Shown: positions 63,101 through 64,000 of the stretch, in pieces
Numbering within the stretch: the first letter of the stretch is position 1
Layout of the letters: each line of letters starts with the position of its first letter
Source: Nocardia stercoris
GTDB taxonomy: Bacteria; Actinomycetota; Actinomycetes; Mycobacteriales; Mycobacteriaceae
DNA: 64,000 nucleotides
Direction: 5' to 3'
Assembly: GCF_003696265.1 (NCBI RefSeq)
Contig: NZ_RFFH01000010.1
Span: 182,834 to 246,833 of the forward strand
Translations under genes and position numbers: made by a program
Notes under the pieces: model-generated
Told to the model about the DNA's origin: nothing
Seen by the model: only the letters and a program-made list of their open reading frames with translations
The model's database searches: none

Positions 63101-64000
63101 GACTACTGGCGGGCCGAATTGGCCGGTGTGCCGGAGCAATTGGCGTTGCCGACCGACCGGCCGCGGCCCCGCGTGGCCTCGCACCGGGGTGCGGTCGTGT
63201 CGTGGACGGTCGACCCGGCCGTCGGGCGCGCTGTCGCCGAGTTGGCGCGGTCGCGGCGGGCGACGGTGTCGATGGTGTTGCAGGCCGGTTTGGCGGTGTT
63301 GTTGTCGAAGTTGGGTGCGGGGGAGGACATTCCGATCGGTTCGCCGATCGCGGGCCGTACCGATGCCGCGCTCGACGATCTGGTCGGGTTCTTCGTCAAC
63401 ACCTGGGTGCTGCGGGCCCAGGTGCGGCCCACGGCGACGTTCGTCGAGCTTGTCGATCAGGTCGCGGACAAGGCCCTGGCTGCTTACGCCAACCAGGACG
63501 CCCCGTTCGAGCGCTTGGTGGAGTTGGTGAATCCGGTTCGCTCGCAGGCGCATCACCCGCTGTTCCAAGTCTCGCTGTCGATGCAGAACACAGCGGCGGT
63601 CGTGGCCGAATTCGCCGGCGACGTCACGATCGGCGGCTACCCGGTCTCCACCGGCACCGCACGCTTCGACCTCCTGTTCTCCTTCGTCGAAGACGGCAGC
63701 GGCGGCCTGGCCGGTTCGATCGAGTACGCCACCGATCTGTTCGACCACGACACGGTGGAACAGCTCGCCGACCGCTTCGGCGGCCTGCTCGGCGAACTCG
63801 CCGGCACCCCGCACGCCCCGGTCGGCGATGCCGATGTGCTGGGTGCGGCTGAGCGGCGTCGGGTGTTGGTGGAGCGGAACGATACGGCGACGGATGTGGA
63901 TCTGTCGGTGTCGGTGCTGGAGTTGTTGGCGGCGCGGGTCGCGGCGATTCCGGAGGTGCTCGCGGTTGTCGCTTCCGGTGTGGAGTTGACCTACCGGGAG
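28406..64000 (+). CDS. Giant multimodular NRPS, 3'-truncated by the window edge (modules 8 to 16)
   Basis: This synthetase continues the assembly line of the upstream gene. ATG at 28406 opens a frame that runs 35,595 bases (11,865 codons) to the window end without a stop. The protein in view would exceed roughly 1.2 MDa. Order: CATE-CAT-CATE-CAT-CATE-CAT-CATE-CAT-C-A(partial). The start is chosen because it overlaps the upstream stop (ATGA), has a GAGGGA about ten bases upstream, and places the first condensation motif (PLSFAQQRLW) at residue 3. No ATG upstream would add recognisable domain sequence. There is no N-terminal docking helix. All C domains keep HHxxxDG, all E domains keep HHLAVDG, and all carriers keep their serine. 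The A domains of modules 10 to 15 alternate DAYHIGGSCK and DAYWWGGTFK pockets. Several A and E domains carry in-frame minisatellite insertions. Neither termination domain nor gene end is visible. Confidence 0.96.
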   Translation, partial: MIPLSFAQQRLWFLYRLEGPSATYNIPLALRLSGAVDVAALAAAVRDVVVRHESLRTVFPSDDTGTPAQEILGPDVEVPVGIVDLPGATDVQVDALIADAAGYLFELDTEIPIRATVLTRHGAGEPASDELFLILVIHHIACDGWSLAPLARDLATAYRARATGTEPDWEPLPVQYADYTMWQLELLGSDTDPDSVLSRQIDYWRRELAGIPEQLVLPTDRPRPRVASYRGATVVLRIDAATTAAITGLARSRQATLSMVLQAGLAVLLSKLGAGEDIPIGAPIAGRTDEALDDLVGFFVNTWVLRARVTPAESFARILDRVTEQALAAYANQDAPFERLVEVVNPIRSQALHPLFQVSLTVQNTTAASTDFADGVRVRPHPVATGTARFDLLFTLAEDGGALSGTIEYATDLYDRATVERLGTRFADLLARLSADPDLPVGHLDLLDAAERRQILREWNDTAHTDPAGQGGSVADMFATRVAAEPDAVAVVTAARTLTYRELDDRSGRLARLLTERGAGAEAIVAVALPRHADLLVALLAVVKSGAGYVPLDPAYPSDRLRFIQSDARPVLLLTDSTVAPGIPEVSESAGGTMSIAEDGAIVPRLLLDDPAVASELAQREPLAPVNVPDTSVAYLIYTSGTTGVPKGVAVSRSNMAALVRATAGMPQLGSGGGGRVLASTSAAFDVSVFELFTTLCAGGAVEIVDDALAVGQRDSWSGAVMSMVPSAFDAVAAHTETVLAADSIVFAGEALTWATIERARDRIPGVRVVNAYGPTESTVYATTAVLSDGASGPVPIGAPLPGVRAYALDSWLRPVPVGVAGELYLGGAQVARGYHARPDLTASRFVADPFDGPVDDLAPDRTGATEPRAAGRLYRTGDVVRWNPSGILEYLGRADDQVKVRGFRIELGEIETALTGHPGISQAVVVAHDTGDGKQLVGYVVPSEHAPADGLDGAVPGGGADAVSAPDLDSAAVRSYLRDRLPEYMVPAAVMVLDALPLSANGKIDRKALPEPVFEAGAAYRAPVTVAESVLAGVFAEILGRDRVGVDDDFFEIGGDSIRSIQVVSRARAAGVLVSPKEVFEHRTVAALARIAGTAADQQLLAELPGGGIGWMPLLPAARFVRDLGAGFDAFNQSMLLDLPAGIDLDGLVATWQAVLDRHPVLTARLVDGPDGPGLLTVPAGETDVVSLIHRVRLPHSESGIDALVSAELDAAAARLAPERGVLLALVWFERGGAEPGVLGVVAHHLAVDGVSWRILLPDLATAWAQVAAGERPSLPAAGTSLRRWSHALAEQARSDARSAELSWWTGMLAGPDPVLGSRELDPAIDTHATVDQVQLLVPAAVTETVLTALPAAIHGHVDDGLLAALAVAVAAWSRTPRTDGVVVRLEGHGREEALVPGADLSAVLGWFTAMYPVRLTLPENIDLDDVFAGGPAAGRVVKWVKELLRAVPDRGVGYGMLRYLNPQTAAVLRELPTGRIGFNYLGRFAAGDLMPAGLRGGGWTPATRMSGSADYPQLPALSALEINAAVTDDGSGAVLGALFSYAAGVLDRPAVDELARLWRDALTGLARYTERGAGGLTPSDLPLTDLDQAGIELLEARYPQLRDVWPVTAMQSGLLFHAQLAGAGFDAYHMQVVFDLAGVLDPARMRTAGQALLDRHAGLRTAYVPAGDGSTVAVVVATATLPWQELDLRAVPADRQPAAEAELLDADRGTHFDLTVPPLLRLAVIRTGADRSRLVLTVHHVLVDGWSLPLLVTDLLALYAGAGDASALPPATDFRDFLVWLRGQDSAATARAWARHLDGVTEPSFLAAAAAGRGHDSTAVGVAGVDVLETVDVPLTPAVARALSRRAAECGVTLNTIVQVSWALLVGAALGRDDVVFGATVAGRPADLPGADTMVGLLINTVPVRVRIDPAATLSELLRRHQAEQTALMDHHHYPLTEVHRTTGVPALFDTLVAFESYPLDEAALADSSTTSGLAVVGLEHHSGTNYPVTITANAVPDLVMTLQYDNTVFDRDFVDDVTAHYARLLESFATGPERAVARLDLLLPRELELLRRRNGVGADSTDAPSVTELFAAQADSDEVAVQCGGVSLTYRELDERSGRLARLLTDRAVGPESVVAVAMPRTADLLVALLAVVKSGAAYVPVDPAYPQDRLRFILADARPLVVLTDRRVDGQIPDTGVARLIVDDPDTVAALAAAEPLLPVPVPAQSLAYLIYTSGTTGVPKGVAVSRANLAALVRATRPLVTAAATHRPRVLASTSSAFDVSVFELFTTVCAGGSVELVDDALAVGQRDSWSGALLSMVPSAFDAVAAHTRTRLDADTIVFAGEALTQATIERARTRIPGVRVVNAYGPTESTVYATTAVLEPGATGPVPIGVPLPGVHVHVLDGWLRQVPAGTPGELYLGGAQVARGYHDRPDLTGARFVADPFTPGGRLYRTGDVVRWNRAGELEYHGRADDQVKIRGYRIEPGEIDAVLTTHPRIAQAVVVAHDTGHGKQLVGYVVAENPGAEPDSAEVRAYVGKRLPEYMVPAVVMVLDALPLSANGKIDRKALPEPVFAAAATYRAPQSPVERTLADLFAEVLGVERVGLDDSFFDLGGHSLLATRLVSRIRAELAVEVPIRAVFEARTVAALSRIAGQGDTATRTAPRRFERPERLPLSFAQQRLWFLYRLDGPSATYNIPLALTLTGDVDVVALTAAIGDLVGRHESLRTVFASDADGIGRQQILDIDSVEPPVRVLDLSAAGPDEVDRAVAAAAGHRFELDTEIPIRATVIRRGALSAPENRPDADLVLVVVVHHIAGDGWSLAPLARDLAAAYAARAAGTAPAWAPLPVQYADYTLWQRELLGDESDPDSVLSRQFDYWRTELAGVPEQLALPTDRPRPLVASYRGAIAPWEIDGDTAAAIGELARSRGATVSMVLQAGLAVLLSALGAGEDIPIGSPIAGRTDAALDDLVGFFVNTWVLRARVSPAMSFAELVDQVADKALAAYANQDAPFERLVELVNPVRSQAHHPLFQVSLTVQNTTAAVAEFGDAVVGAYPVTTGAARFDLLFTVVEDGHGGLAGSIEYATDLFDRATVDRLGQRFTGLLTQLTGRPELPVGDADVLGADERRRVLVEWNDTATDVDLSVSVLELLAARVAAIPEVLAVVASGVELTYRELDERSDRLARLLVGHGVGAEQVVAVALPRVADLLVSMVAVNKAGGAYVPVDPEYPSDRLRFILTDAQPVLVLTHSRVADVVPDTGVARVLVDDPAVVAELAGEGRYADRNSPGQVNGMPVTGEPETRSANHSGGLDRTVVDAAPSSVEPVGAVWVVSPDSVSHLIYTSGTTGQSKGAIITHANLANLVREAWPVAVGERILAHATVAFDASTYEIWPALVSGGTVVVAGSPRSDLDEIAALVREFEISKAHLTPPLLAALSEHVGADGGANPLGYLTRVIAGGSELSPALVRDLRSRFPQLCVINGYGPTEATSCMSEFDTAGMREQGSIPIGGPYGNVRCYVLDSRLRPVPVGVDGELYIAGAQLARGYHGRADLTGARFVADPFDVTAAGSPGDAGRSAAVGGGRLYRTGDVVRWNKSGVLEYVGRVDDQVKIRGFRIEPGEIEAALLAHPGVGQAVVVAHDSGRGKQLVGYVVADVATATDPAVDAVDAVDAGEVAKAVGSESGAAVDMATGVFGTAESAAVGTDAVGVAKAASSGGSAHAADMPTAALGAAESTTAGADTVEVVEVAKAASSGGSGDAADIAIGAVGAAESTTVGPDAVERSVPPLDAAGVRTFLRERLPEYMIPASIMILDALPLTPNGKIDRKALPEPVFTGGTAYRAPVTSAELVLTQVFAEILGRDRVGVDDDFFEIGGDSIRSIQVVSRARAAGVLISPREVFERRTVAALAQVAGADREQEVLPELPGGAIGWMPLLPVARFIRDLGAGFDRFNQSMVLDLPVGIDLDGLVATWHAVVQRHPVLTARLVDGETDIDATAGGADHAAASGTGPGLVTVPVDAVDIASLIHRVEVPRTATGGTTTPAHAGAEQSTTDAPDHAAAAGTNLPATETSTLTTEFSGTMEIGRRQGETGLATLIAAELDAAAARLAPTQGTMLALVWFDRGPDLPGSLGVVAHHLAVDGVSWRILLPDLAAAWSRIAGQDTAEPESDHHGTPNTAPGTSLRRWSHALAEEAHAQRRVDELSWWTGMLAGPDPKLGARALDPAVDTHAASEQLRLSLSAAATEAVLTDLPAAIHGHVEDALLAALVVAVTIWRGRRDGGAGAGVVVRLEGHGREEIVVPGADLSAVVGWFTSFYPMRLTLPADVDLDDVLTGGPAAGRVVKWVKELLRAVPDRGIGYGLLRYLNAETAVALAELPSGRIGFNYLGRFAAADLMPRQWQGRGWTPTPGVAASAHYPELPLTSALEINAAVTGDELGASFTFAPGILDRSAVAELSDLWCDALTGLARYARTAGAGGLTPSDLPLVPLDQNDIDVLETRYQRLRDVWPVTAMQSGLLFHAHMSGGGFDAYHMQVVFHLSGPVDPERMRVAGRALLARHAALRTAYVPAGDGSTTVAVVVADPELPWQDHDLRGAGGADQAAAVRQLLDADQHAHFDPAVPPLLRLALIRVADDRAQLVLTAHHVLVDGWSLPLLLTDLLALYAGRGDAAALPPAGNYRDFLLWSQAQDRAAGVRAWSRYLGDIDEPTFLAAAAGAGGDAAETDVLETVDIALPDALARNLSRRAGESGVTLNTVVQVSWALLLAAVTGRDDVVFGATVSGRPADLPGADSMVGLLINTVPVRVRLDPAETLAGLLRRHQADQTGLMDHHHVPLTEMHRIAGVPALFDTLVAFESYPIDQAALAGTTASTGLTVTGLDHRSGTNYPITVTANAVPDLMVTLQYDATVFERPEIDRLTTRYAAVLAACAATPDLPLAALPLLLPDERRALERWNDTRTDAAVVSLPAMFAARVAQTPDAVAVIAGVREDHADSVIAGTASGLRDGHDGGVVAGAVSVVREGRADSVSAGAVSVTYAELDARANAVAWWLLERGVAAEEPVAVVLPRSVDLVVALLGVAKAGAVFVPLLPEWPQSRRDQVVAQAGARIVVTVESVAAATEYARVHPESASAPAVTVDPDQLLYVMYTSGSTGEPKGVAVRHRDVTALVQDRCFAGGAHERVLVHSPHSFDASTYELWVPLLNGGQVVLAEPDSGPAELARLIAAAEVTGLWLTAGLFAVMAQEHARCFAGVRQVWTGGDVVSPDAVRRVQQACPQTVVVNGYGPTETTTFATSYPIGSARSTTETHVGFVPSDNRRGESAGDGRVDAGADVARIGRAEVEGGPWSIAPGNPVGFEDRGGLENPVGVENPVGDENHSGHENRRGPQKSVGLENVGGVEYRGGLVKRGGQENAGGVENRRGLENAVGLENRCGAAEYVDGTPVPIGRPLDNMRLLVLDGWLRPVPVGAVGELYVVGAGVARGYAGRPDLTGLRFVADPNGSGERAYRTGDLVRWNQAGVLEYVGRADDQVKIRGFRIEPSEVEAALAADPVVGRAVVVVVDGPAGKRLAAYVTPADAGSGTAEIDPVAVRERAAARLPEYLVPAAIVAIDRVPLTTNGKIDRKALPEPVFAGGTAYRAPGTPIERALADLFTEILAVERVGADDSFFDLGGHSLLATRLVSRVRAELGVEISIQAVFEARTVAGMAAVVAAATGGETRIALRRGERPEQLPLSFAQQRLWFLYRLDGPSATYNIPMALTLRGTVDVVALAAAVTDLVGRHESLRTVFTSAADGVARQRILELDAVETPVRVVDMLGATDDEVDRVVAAAAEYRFELDAEIPVRATVIRRGPAELVVVLVVHHIAADGWSLAPLTRDLAAAYAARAAGTAPKWAPLPVQYADYTLWQRELLGDESDPESVLSRQFDYWRTELAGIPEQLALPTDRPRPRVASYRGATVPIVFDPATSAAVAELARSRRATVSMVLQAGLAVLLSKFVAGEDIPIGSPIAGRTDAALDDLVGFFVNTWVLRAQVRPTATFAELVDQVADKALAAYANQDAPFERLVELVNPVRSQAHHPLFQVSLSLQNSAAGGSAFAADVVVDAYPVSTGTARFDLLFAVAEDNTGGLSGSVEYATDLFDPDTAAQLAARFTSLLARLTAAPQRPVGDIDVLGADERRRVLAEWNDTATDADLSVSALELFAARVAEDPDAPAVVASGTELSYRELDERSDRLARLLVGHGVGPEQVVAVALPRVADLLVAMVAVNKAGGAYVPVDPEYPSDRLRFILTDAQPVLVLTHSRVAEAVPDIGVARVWLDDAAVAAELAGRTSVAGTPELAGRTSDTEAAEHVGRTSDAGTPELAGRTSDAGAAELVGPTSDTEAAELVGPTSDTEAAELVGRTSDAGVAELVGRTSAAEASGLDVGAVRVVSPQSASHLIYTSGTTGQSKGAIITHANLANLVREAWPVARGERILAHATVAFDASTYEIWPALTSGGTVVVAGSPRSDLDEIAALVREFEISKAHLTPPLLAALSEHVSVDGGANPLGYLNRVIAGGSELSPALVRDLRSRFPQLCVINGYGPTEATSCMSEFDTAGMPEQGSIPIGGPYGNVRCYVLDSRLQPVPVGVEGELYIAGAQLARGYHGRADLTAARFVADPFAASRTDAESPTPSAEAGRPVGRLYRTGDVVRWNKSGVLEYVGRVDDQVKIRGFRIEPGEIEAALAGHPGIAQVVVVAHESGRGKQLVGYVVPDTTAGHPTVDSAGVRAFAGDRLPEYMVPASIMILDALPLTPNGKIDRKALPESVFTAGAAYRAPRTAAEVVLAGVFAEILDRTPIGVDDDFFEIGGDSIRSIQVVSRARAAGVLISPREVFEHRTVAALAKVAGTDREQELLPELPGGAIGWMPLLPVARFIRDLGAGFDRFNQSMVLDLPVGIDLDGLVAIWRAVVERHPVLTARLVASASASASASASASASDNGSGSASDSGSASASASDNGSGSASDSGSASDNGSDSGSGSGTEIGTDALGPILGDPGAETGPGLVTVPADTVDIAALIHRVDLSDNEFDADHTNEALLARVAAELDTAADRLAPEQGVLLALVWFDRGQGEPGALGVVAHHLAVDGVSWRILLPDLAAAWAQVVAGQRPVLPATGTSLRRWSHALAEQARSGRRTAELAWWTTMLAGPDPVLGSRELDPALDTHAATDQVRLAVPADVTDAVLTGLPAAIHGHVDDGLLAALLVAVTVWRRGKRPATEFEAGAPASLVVRLEGHGREEAVVPGADLSAAVGWFTSVYPVRLTLPADVDLGEVLAGGAAAGRVVKWVKEQLRSVPDRGVGYGLLRYLDPEAGPVLAELPMGRIGFNYLGRLSRADLMPQQWQGAGWTPTAGLTANPEFPELPAISALEINAAVSGTELGASFTFPTGVLDRSEVLDLAGLWRDALTGLARYTATGAGGLTPSDLPLVSLDQAGIDALEARYRRVEDVWPVTAMQAGLLFHAHVAGAGFDAYHMQVVFELSGAVDAERMRRAGQALLDRHATLRTAYVPAGDGTTVAVVVPDVALPWHDHDLRDVPADRLPAEIARLLDADHAAHFDPALPPLLRLALIRTAAGQVVAEHAAAGQSQAQPGGARLVLTAHHVLLDGWSLPLLVTDLLGLYASGGDPSGLAPAADYRQFLDWLHDRDPVVTAAAWARYLDGLAEPTLLAGPGGGAEAGGTDADILATVPVALNDAVAQTLSRRAAEHGVTLNTIVQVSWALVLSAVTGGTDVLFGATVSGRPAELADAHTMVGLLINTVPVRVRVTHDDTIAGLLRRHQDEQAALMDHHHHPLTDMHRITGLSPLFDTLVAFESYPIDQAALADSAGATGLTVTGFADRSGTSYPVTITANAVPDLIVTLQYDTTVLERSEIDRLTGRFAAVLEAVAATPELPVSAVNLLSPDEQRMLLEWNDTRTDAAVVSLPAMFAARVEQTPDSVAIVAAPVTGARERHADSVFAGAVSVTFAELDARSNAVAWWLLERGVAPEEPVAVVLPRSVDLVVALLGVAKAGAVFVPLLPEWPQSRRDQVIDQAGIRLSLAAGDVAAAVAAMADPARSVDPGVFVDPDQLVYVMYTSGSTGEPKGVAVRHGDVTALVQDRCFAGGAHERVLVHSPHSFDASTYELWVPLLNGGEVVLAEPDSGPAELAALIADSGVAGLWLTAGLFAVMAQEHPQCFAGVRQVWTGGDVVSPDAVRQVRQVCPDTVVVNGYGPTETTTFATSYPIPGDPGADVPIGRPLDNMRLLVLDGWLRPVAPGVVGELYIAGAGVARGYLGRTDLTAARFVADPAGSGERVYRTGDLVRWNESGVLEYAGRADDQVKIRGFRIEPGEIEAALAADPTVGRAVVVVADGPAGKRLAAYVTPAPDGDDIDPAGLRARVAARLPEYLVPAAIVAIDRMPLTPNGKIDRRALPEPVFTVAGYRAPVSPVERVLAGLFADVLGVERVGLDDSFFELGGHSLLATRLVSRIRAELAVEVPIRAVFEGRTVAALAAVVAGSAGVTQSALRRRERPGRLPLSYAQQRLWFLYRLDGPAATYNLPLALRLTGPVDVRALTAAVRDVVERHESLRTIFQADADGVGVQRVLDPAEVTVPVRVLDLAGAADTDVDRVVAAEAGYLFDLDTEIPIRATVLRRRPDEVVLVLVVHHIAGDGWSLAPLTRDLAAAYRSRAAGSAPSWAPLPVQYADYTLWQRELLGDESDPESVLSRQFDYWRAELAGIPEQLALPTDRPRPRVASYRGATVPIVFDAVTSAAVAELARSRRATVSMVLQAGLAVLLSKLGAGEDIPIGSPIAGRTDAALDDLVGFFVNTWVLRARVSPSATFDELVDQVAEKALAAYANQDAPFERLVELVNPVRSQAHHPLFQVSLSVQNASDTVAEPADDIVISGYPASTGTARFDLLFAVAEDNTGGLSGSIEYATDLFDPETVAQLATRFTTLLAELTEVPGAPIGRLDVLGADERRMILVDWNDTTTDLDLSVSALELFAARVAEDPDAQAVFASDMELSYRELDERSDRLARLLIGHGVGPEQVVAVALPRVADLLVAMVAVNKAGGAYVPVDPEYPSDRLRFILTDAQPVLVLTHSRVAEAVPDIGVARVWLDDAAVAAELAGRTSVAGAAELVGRTSAAAASGLDVGAVGVVSPDTSVARVLVDGPAVAAALAGDSATRSVNAARTSPNDPAVDADTEFEVVEPVGAVRVVSPESVSHLIYTSGTTGQSKGAIITHANLANLVREAWPVARGERILAHATVAFDASTYEIWPALTSGGSVVLAGSPRSDLDEIASLVREHRISKAHLTPPLLAALSEHVGTDGSDNPLGYLNRVIAGGSELPPALVRDLRSRFPQLCVINGYGPTEATSCMSEFDTAGMPEQGSIPIGGPYGNVRCYVLDGWLRPVPVGVEGELYIAGAQLARGYHGRPDLTGARFVADPFDVTPAGSPDDAVRPGAATTGGGRMYRTGDVVRWNKSGVLEYVGRVDDQVKIRGFRIEPGEIEAALLAHPGVGQAVVVAHDSGRGKQLVGYVVADIVTATDPAVGAVHAADAAVVAEAVSGGGSSAAADIPAAALGTAESITAGTDAVDRSAPVLDAGVVRTFLRERLPEYMVPASIMILDALPLTPNGKIDRKALPEPVFTAATAYRAASTAAELVLVEVFAEILGRDRVGVDDDFFEIGGDSIRSIQVVSRARAAGVLISPREVFEHRTVAALAQVAGSERAHGVLAELPGGAMGWMPLLPAARFIRDLGAGFDRFNQSMLLDLPVGIDLDGLVATWRAVVQRHPVLTARLVDDAEITARLVDDAEITARLVDDIESTARLVDDIESTAGLEDDTESTAGLVEDTEIAVDSTDPADRYTGPGLVTVPVDRLDIASLIHRVRLDVEPQDGTPTGPDALVALVAAELDSAADRLAPEHGVMSALVWFDRGPDEPGALGIVAHHLAVDGVSWRILLPDLASAWAQVSAGVQPVLPVAGTSLRRWSHAMAEQARSPQRSAEFDWWTTMLAGPDPILGARELDPAIDTHAGAAQVEVRVPAPVTEAVLTAVPTAIHGHVDDGLLAALVVAYAIWNSRHGNDFGPSAGVVVRLEGHGREEAVVPGADLSAALGWFTTVYPVRLTLPADLDPDDVLTGGPGAGRVVKWVKEILRAVPDRGIGYGMLRYLNPDTAHTLAALPTGRIGFNYLGRFSSADLLPDRLRGNGWTPTAGLAADPGFPDLPVPSALEINAAVTDAASGPVLGASFTYAPGVLDRAAVTELAGLWGEALAGLARYAGTTGAGGLTPSDLPLVRLDQAAIESLESRYRQVEDVWPVTAMQSGLLFHAQLAGAGFDAYHMQVVFDLTGPVDPQRMRVAGQALVDRHATLRTAYAPAGDGTTVAVVVTTAELPWQELDLRDAADSERPVAIAKLLDTDRSTHFDPARPPLLRLALIRTAADRSRLVLTAHHVLLDGWSLPLLLTDLLTLYTTSGDPSGLPPAGNYRDFLVWLDGRDRAETAAAWARYLDGVGEPTLVADGDRSDAASDADVLETVEIPLPEAVARALSRRAGECGVTLNTVVQLHWALVLAAVTDRDDVVFGATVSGRPADLAESHTVVGLLINTVPVRVRVAPADTLATHVRRHQAEQTALMDHHHIPLTELHGITGLPTLFDTLVAFESYPVDEAALSGSVAATGLSVTGMEHHSGTNYPITITANALPDLVLSLQYDTTVLERGRVDGLIAGYTALLTAFATDPETPVARVGLLSAEQSAVLRGYDRAAVEVAVESLPAMFGARVARTPDAVAVIAGAESVTYAELDARSNAVAWWLFERGVAVEEPVAVVLPRSVDLVVALLGVAKAGTVFVPLLPEWPQSRRDQVIDQAGIRVAVTGAEVAAAMADAASTAAGFADPGVIVDPDQLVYVMYTSGSTGEPKGVAVRHRDVTALVQDRCFAGGAHERVLVHSPHSFDASTYELWVPLLNGGQVVLAEPDSGPAELAALIADSGVTGLWLTAGLFAVMAQEHPQCFAGVRQVWTGGDVVSPDAVRRAQQACPQTVVVNGYGPTETTTFATSYPIPAAHPATGSDGSADVDDNRAAAGAVSQAAAASADAAVPIGRALDNMRMLVLDKWLRPVAPGAVGELYVAGAGVARGYAARPDLTGARFVADPNGSGERAYRTGDLVRWNDSGVLEYAGRADDQVKIRGFRIEPGEIEAALAADPAVGRAVVVVVDGPAGKRLAAYVTPADRALPGGAAALDVAAVRERVARRLPDYLRPASIVAVDRIPLTTNGKIDRKALPEPVFASVAEYRAPVSPVERVLAGLFAEILGVERVGLDDSFFDLGGHSLLATRLVSRIRAELGAEVAIRTVFAERTVAALAAAVATTPGGGTRLALRPQERPERLPLSYAQQRLWFLYRLEGPSATYNLPLAFRLTGPVDVAALGAAIGDVVDRHESLRTVFAADSAGVARQQILPAGTVEVPVRMPDLTDATDADLDRIVAHEAAHPFELDAEIPVRATVIRRGAGELIVVLVVHHIAADGWSLAPLARDLAVAYSARVAGAAPAWASLPVQYADYTLWQRELLGDESDPESVLSRQFDYWRAELAGVPEQLALPTDRPRPRVASHRGAVVSWTVDPAVGRAVAELARSRRATVSMVLQAGLAVLLSKLGAGEDIPIGSPIAGRTDAALDDLVGFFVNTWVLRAQVRPTATFVELVDQVADKALAAYANQDAPFERLVELVNPVRSQAHHPLFQVSLSMQNTAAVVAEFAGDVTIGGYPVSTGTARFDLLFSFVEDGSGGLAGSIEYATDLFDHDTVEQLADRFGGLLGELAGTPHAPVGDADVLGAAERRRVLVERNDTATDVDLSVSVLELLAARVAAIPEVLAVVASGVELTYRE
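33188..36325 (+). other. Module 9: C(DCL)-A-T, pocket DVFSVAAVYK
   Basis: The C domain (33188-34590) is DCL (VWPVTAMQSGLLFH, HHVLVDG at 33626-33646). The A domain (34600-36075) has the same pocket as module 8, so the same residue is probably inserted twice, first D then L. It is one of two odd-numbered modules, with module 1, that use this class rather than the valine type. The carrier (36075-36325) has GGHSL, serine codon 36203-36205. The linker to the next C domain (RTAPRRFERPERLPLS) is intact, unlike the broken one between modules 7 and 8. Confidence 0.92.
37730..37879 (+). repeat. 150-bp near-exact repeat shared by modules 10 and 16
   Basis: It matches 63851-64000 with one difference (37754 T, 63875 C). 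The match probably continues beyond the window edge. Confidence 0.88.
39113..39313 (+). repeat. 201-bp exact repeat shared by modules 10 and 14
   Basis: It is identical to 56795-56995. It covers the YRTGD to GKQLVGYVVAD part of the A domain and stops at the point where the C-terminal-subdomain repeat begins. Confidence 0.9.
39359..39679 (+). repeat. Three tandem units of 34, 35 and 38 residues in the module 10 A domain
   Basis: Units start at 39359, 39461 and 39566 and share VAKA near the start and GAAEST or GTAESA near the end. A short run of three GATGCC-type units (39341-39367) precedes them. The insertion lies in the C-terminal subdomain between GKQLVGYVV and RLPEYM. Module 14 has one such unit and module 12 has none. 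Confidence 0.8.
43281..43435 (+). repeat. REDHADSV-type repeat insertion at the start of the module 11 A domain
   Basis: Units such as REDHADSVIAG, RDGHDGGVVAGAVS and REGRADSVSAGAVS lie between DAVAVIAG and VTYAEL. This is the same site and family as the module 3 insertion, with fewer residues. Confidence 0.75.
44390..44623 (+). repeat. 18-bp tandem repeat, thirteen units, in the module 11 A domain
   Basis: The 234 bases make exactly thirteen six-residue units of the G-x-E-N-x-x type (for example GVENPV, GLENVG, GQENAG). The site is the same as the seven-unit array of module 3. The insertion is charged, Gly-rich and likely an exposed loop. Confidence 0.88.
47037..47323 (+). repeat. 287-bp exact repeat shared by modules 12 and 14
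   Basis: It is identical to 55488-55774, and with one mismatch the match extends back to 46981 and 55432. It covers the first core motifs of the A domain and runs into the 36-bp minisatellite. Confidence 0.9.
47294..47581 (+). repeat. 36-bp minisatellite, eight units, in the module 12 A domain
   Basis: Unit starts are 47294, 47330, 47366, 47402, 47438, 47474, 47510 and 47546, all exactly 36 bases apart. Each codes for twelve residues like ELVGRTSDTEAA. Module 14 has two units at the homologous site (55745-55816). Module 10 has at most a remnant (AELAGEG). Confidence 0.93.
49202..49380 (+). repeat. GCCAGC microsatellite and Ser/Ala/Gly/Asp run in the module 12 E domain
   Basis: Eight perfect GCCAGC units (49202-49249) are followed by a mixed GACAACGGC, AGTGGC and GCCAGC pattern, coding for about 60 residues of Ser, Ala, Gly, Asp and Asn. 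It lies directly after TARLV, the loop where modules 10 and 14 also have insertions. Confidence 0.92.
50741..53915 (+). other. Module 13: C(DCL)-A-T, valine-type pocket DAYWWGGTFK
   Basis: The C domain (50741-52160) is DCL (VWPVTAMQAGLLFH, HHVLLDG at 51227-51247). It has an extra segment of roughly 20 residues (about 51145-51210), rich in Ala and Gln, just before the active site, where its paralogs have a short TAADRSRL-like stretch. The A domain (52180-53680) has a single RERHADSVFAGAVS unit (52269-52310) and no insertion after NGYGPTE. Its last motif reads NGKIDRRALPEP. The carrier (53675-53915) reads DDSFFELGGHSLLATRL, serine codon 53798-53800. Confidence 0.91.
55700..56040 (+). repeat. 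Duplicated A2-A3 spacer in the module 14 A domain
   Basis: Copy one (about 55700-55853) reads DIGVARVWLDDAAVAAELAG, then two 12-residue units, and ends GAVGVVSP. Copy two (about 55854-56040) restarts with DTSVARVLVDGPAVAAALAG and ends GAVRVVSP, then LIYTSGTTG follows. Copy one matches module 12; copy two resembles module 10 (DTGVARVLVDDPAVVAELAG, about 38130). Confidence 0.8.
57758..57937 (+). repeat. 30-bp tandem repeat, six units, in the module 14 E domain
   Basis: Units start at 57758 and every 30 bases after, coding for TARLVDDAEI, TARLVDDIES and drifted forms. The first unit is the canonical HPVLTARLVD of every E domain here, so the array arose by duplicating normal domain sequence. Confidence 0.92.
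59281..62460 (+). other. Module 15: C(DCL)-A-T, valine-type pocket DAYWWGGTFK
   Basis: The C domain (59281-60650) is DCL (VWPVTAMQSGLLFH, HHVLLDG at 59720-59740). The A domain (60670-62220) lacks the REDHADSV insertion, so its first motif is preceded by a plain VIAGAESVTYAEL. After FATSYPIP it has a non-repetitive Ala-rich insertion of about 30 residues (61545-61645), at the place where modules 3 and 11 have their six-residue repeat. The carrier (62215-62460) reads LDDSFFDLGGHSLLATRL, serine codon 62345-62347. Confidence 0.91.
62495..64000 (+). other. Module 16 (partial): C(LCL) and first residues of an A domain
   Basis: The C domain (62495-63885) has RLPLSYAQQRLWF and HHIAADG at 62909-62929. 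The A domain starts near 63902 (LSVSVLELLAARVAAIPEV) and is cut by the window after LTYRE. The last 150 bases match the start of the module 10 A domain (37730-37879) with one difference. The difference changes the conserved EWND of the linker to ERND. A DAYHIGGSCK pocket and a following E domain are therefore likely, but neither is visible. Confidence 0.88.

Larger units (their letters stand above)
3880..64000 (+). repeat. Tandem macro-array of CATE+CAT dimodules
   Basis: LCL condensation domains start at about 3880, 12160, 20170, 28406, 36355, 45490, 53950 and 62495, giving spacings of 8.0 to 9.1 kb. Each interval holds one CATE module followed by one CAT module: seven full copies, plus partial copies at both ends. 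The last three full copies use the same pocket pair (DAYHIGGSCK then DAYWWGGTFK). The length variation is largely due to the loop insertions listed separately. The gene break at 28406 falls on a unit boundary. Confidence 0.9.
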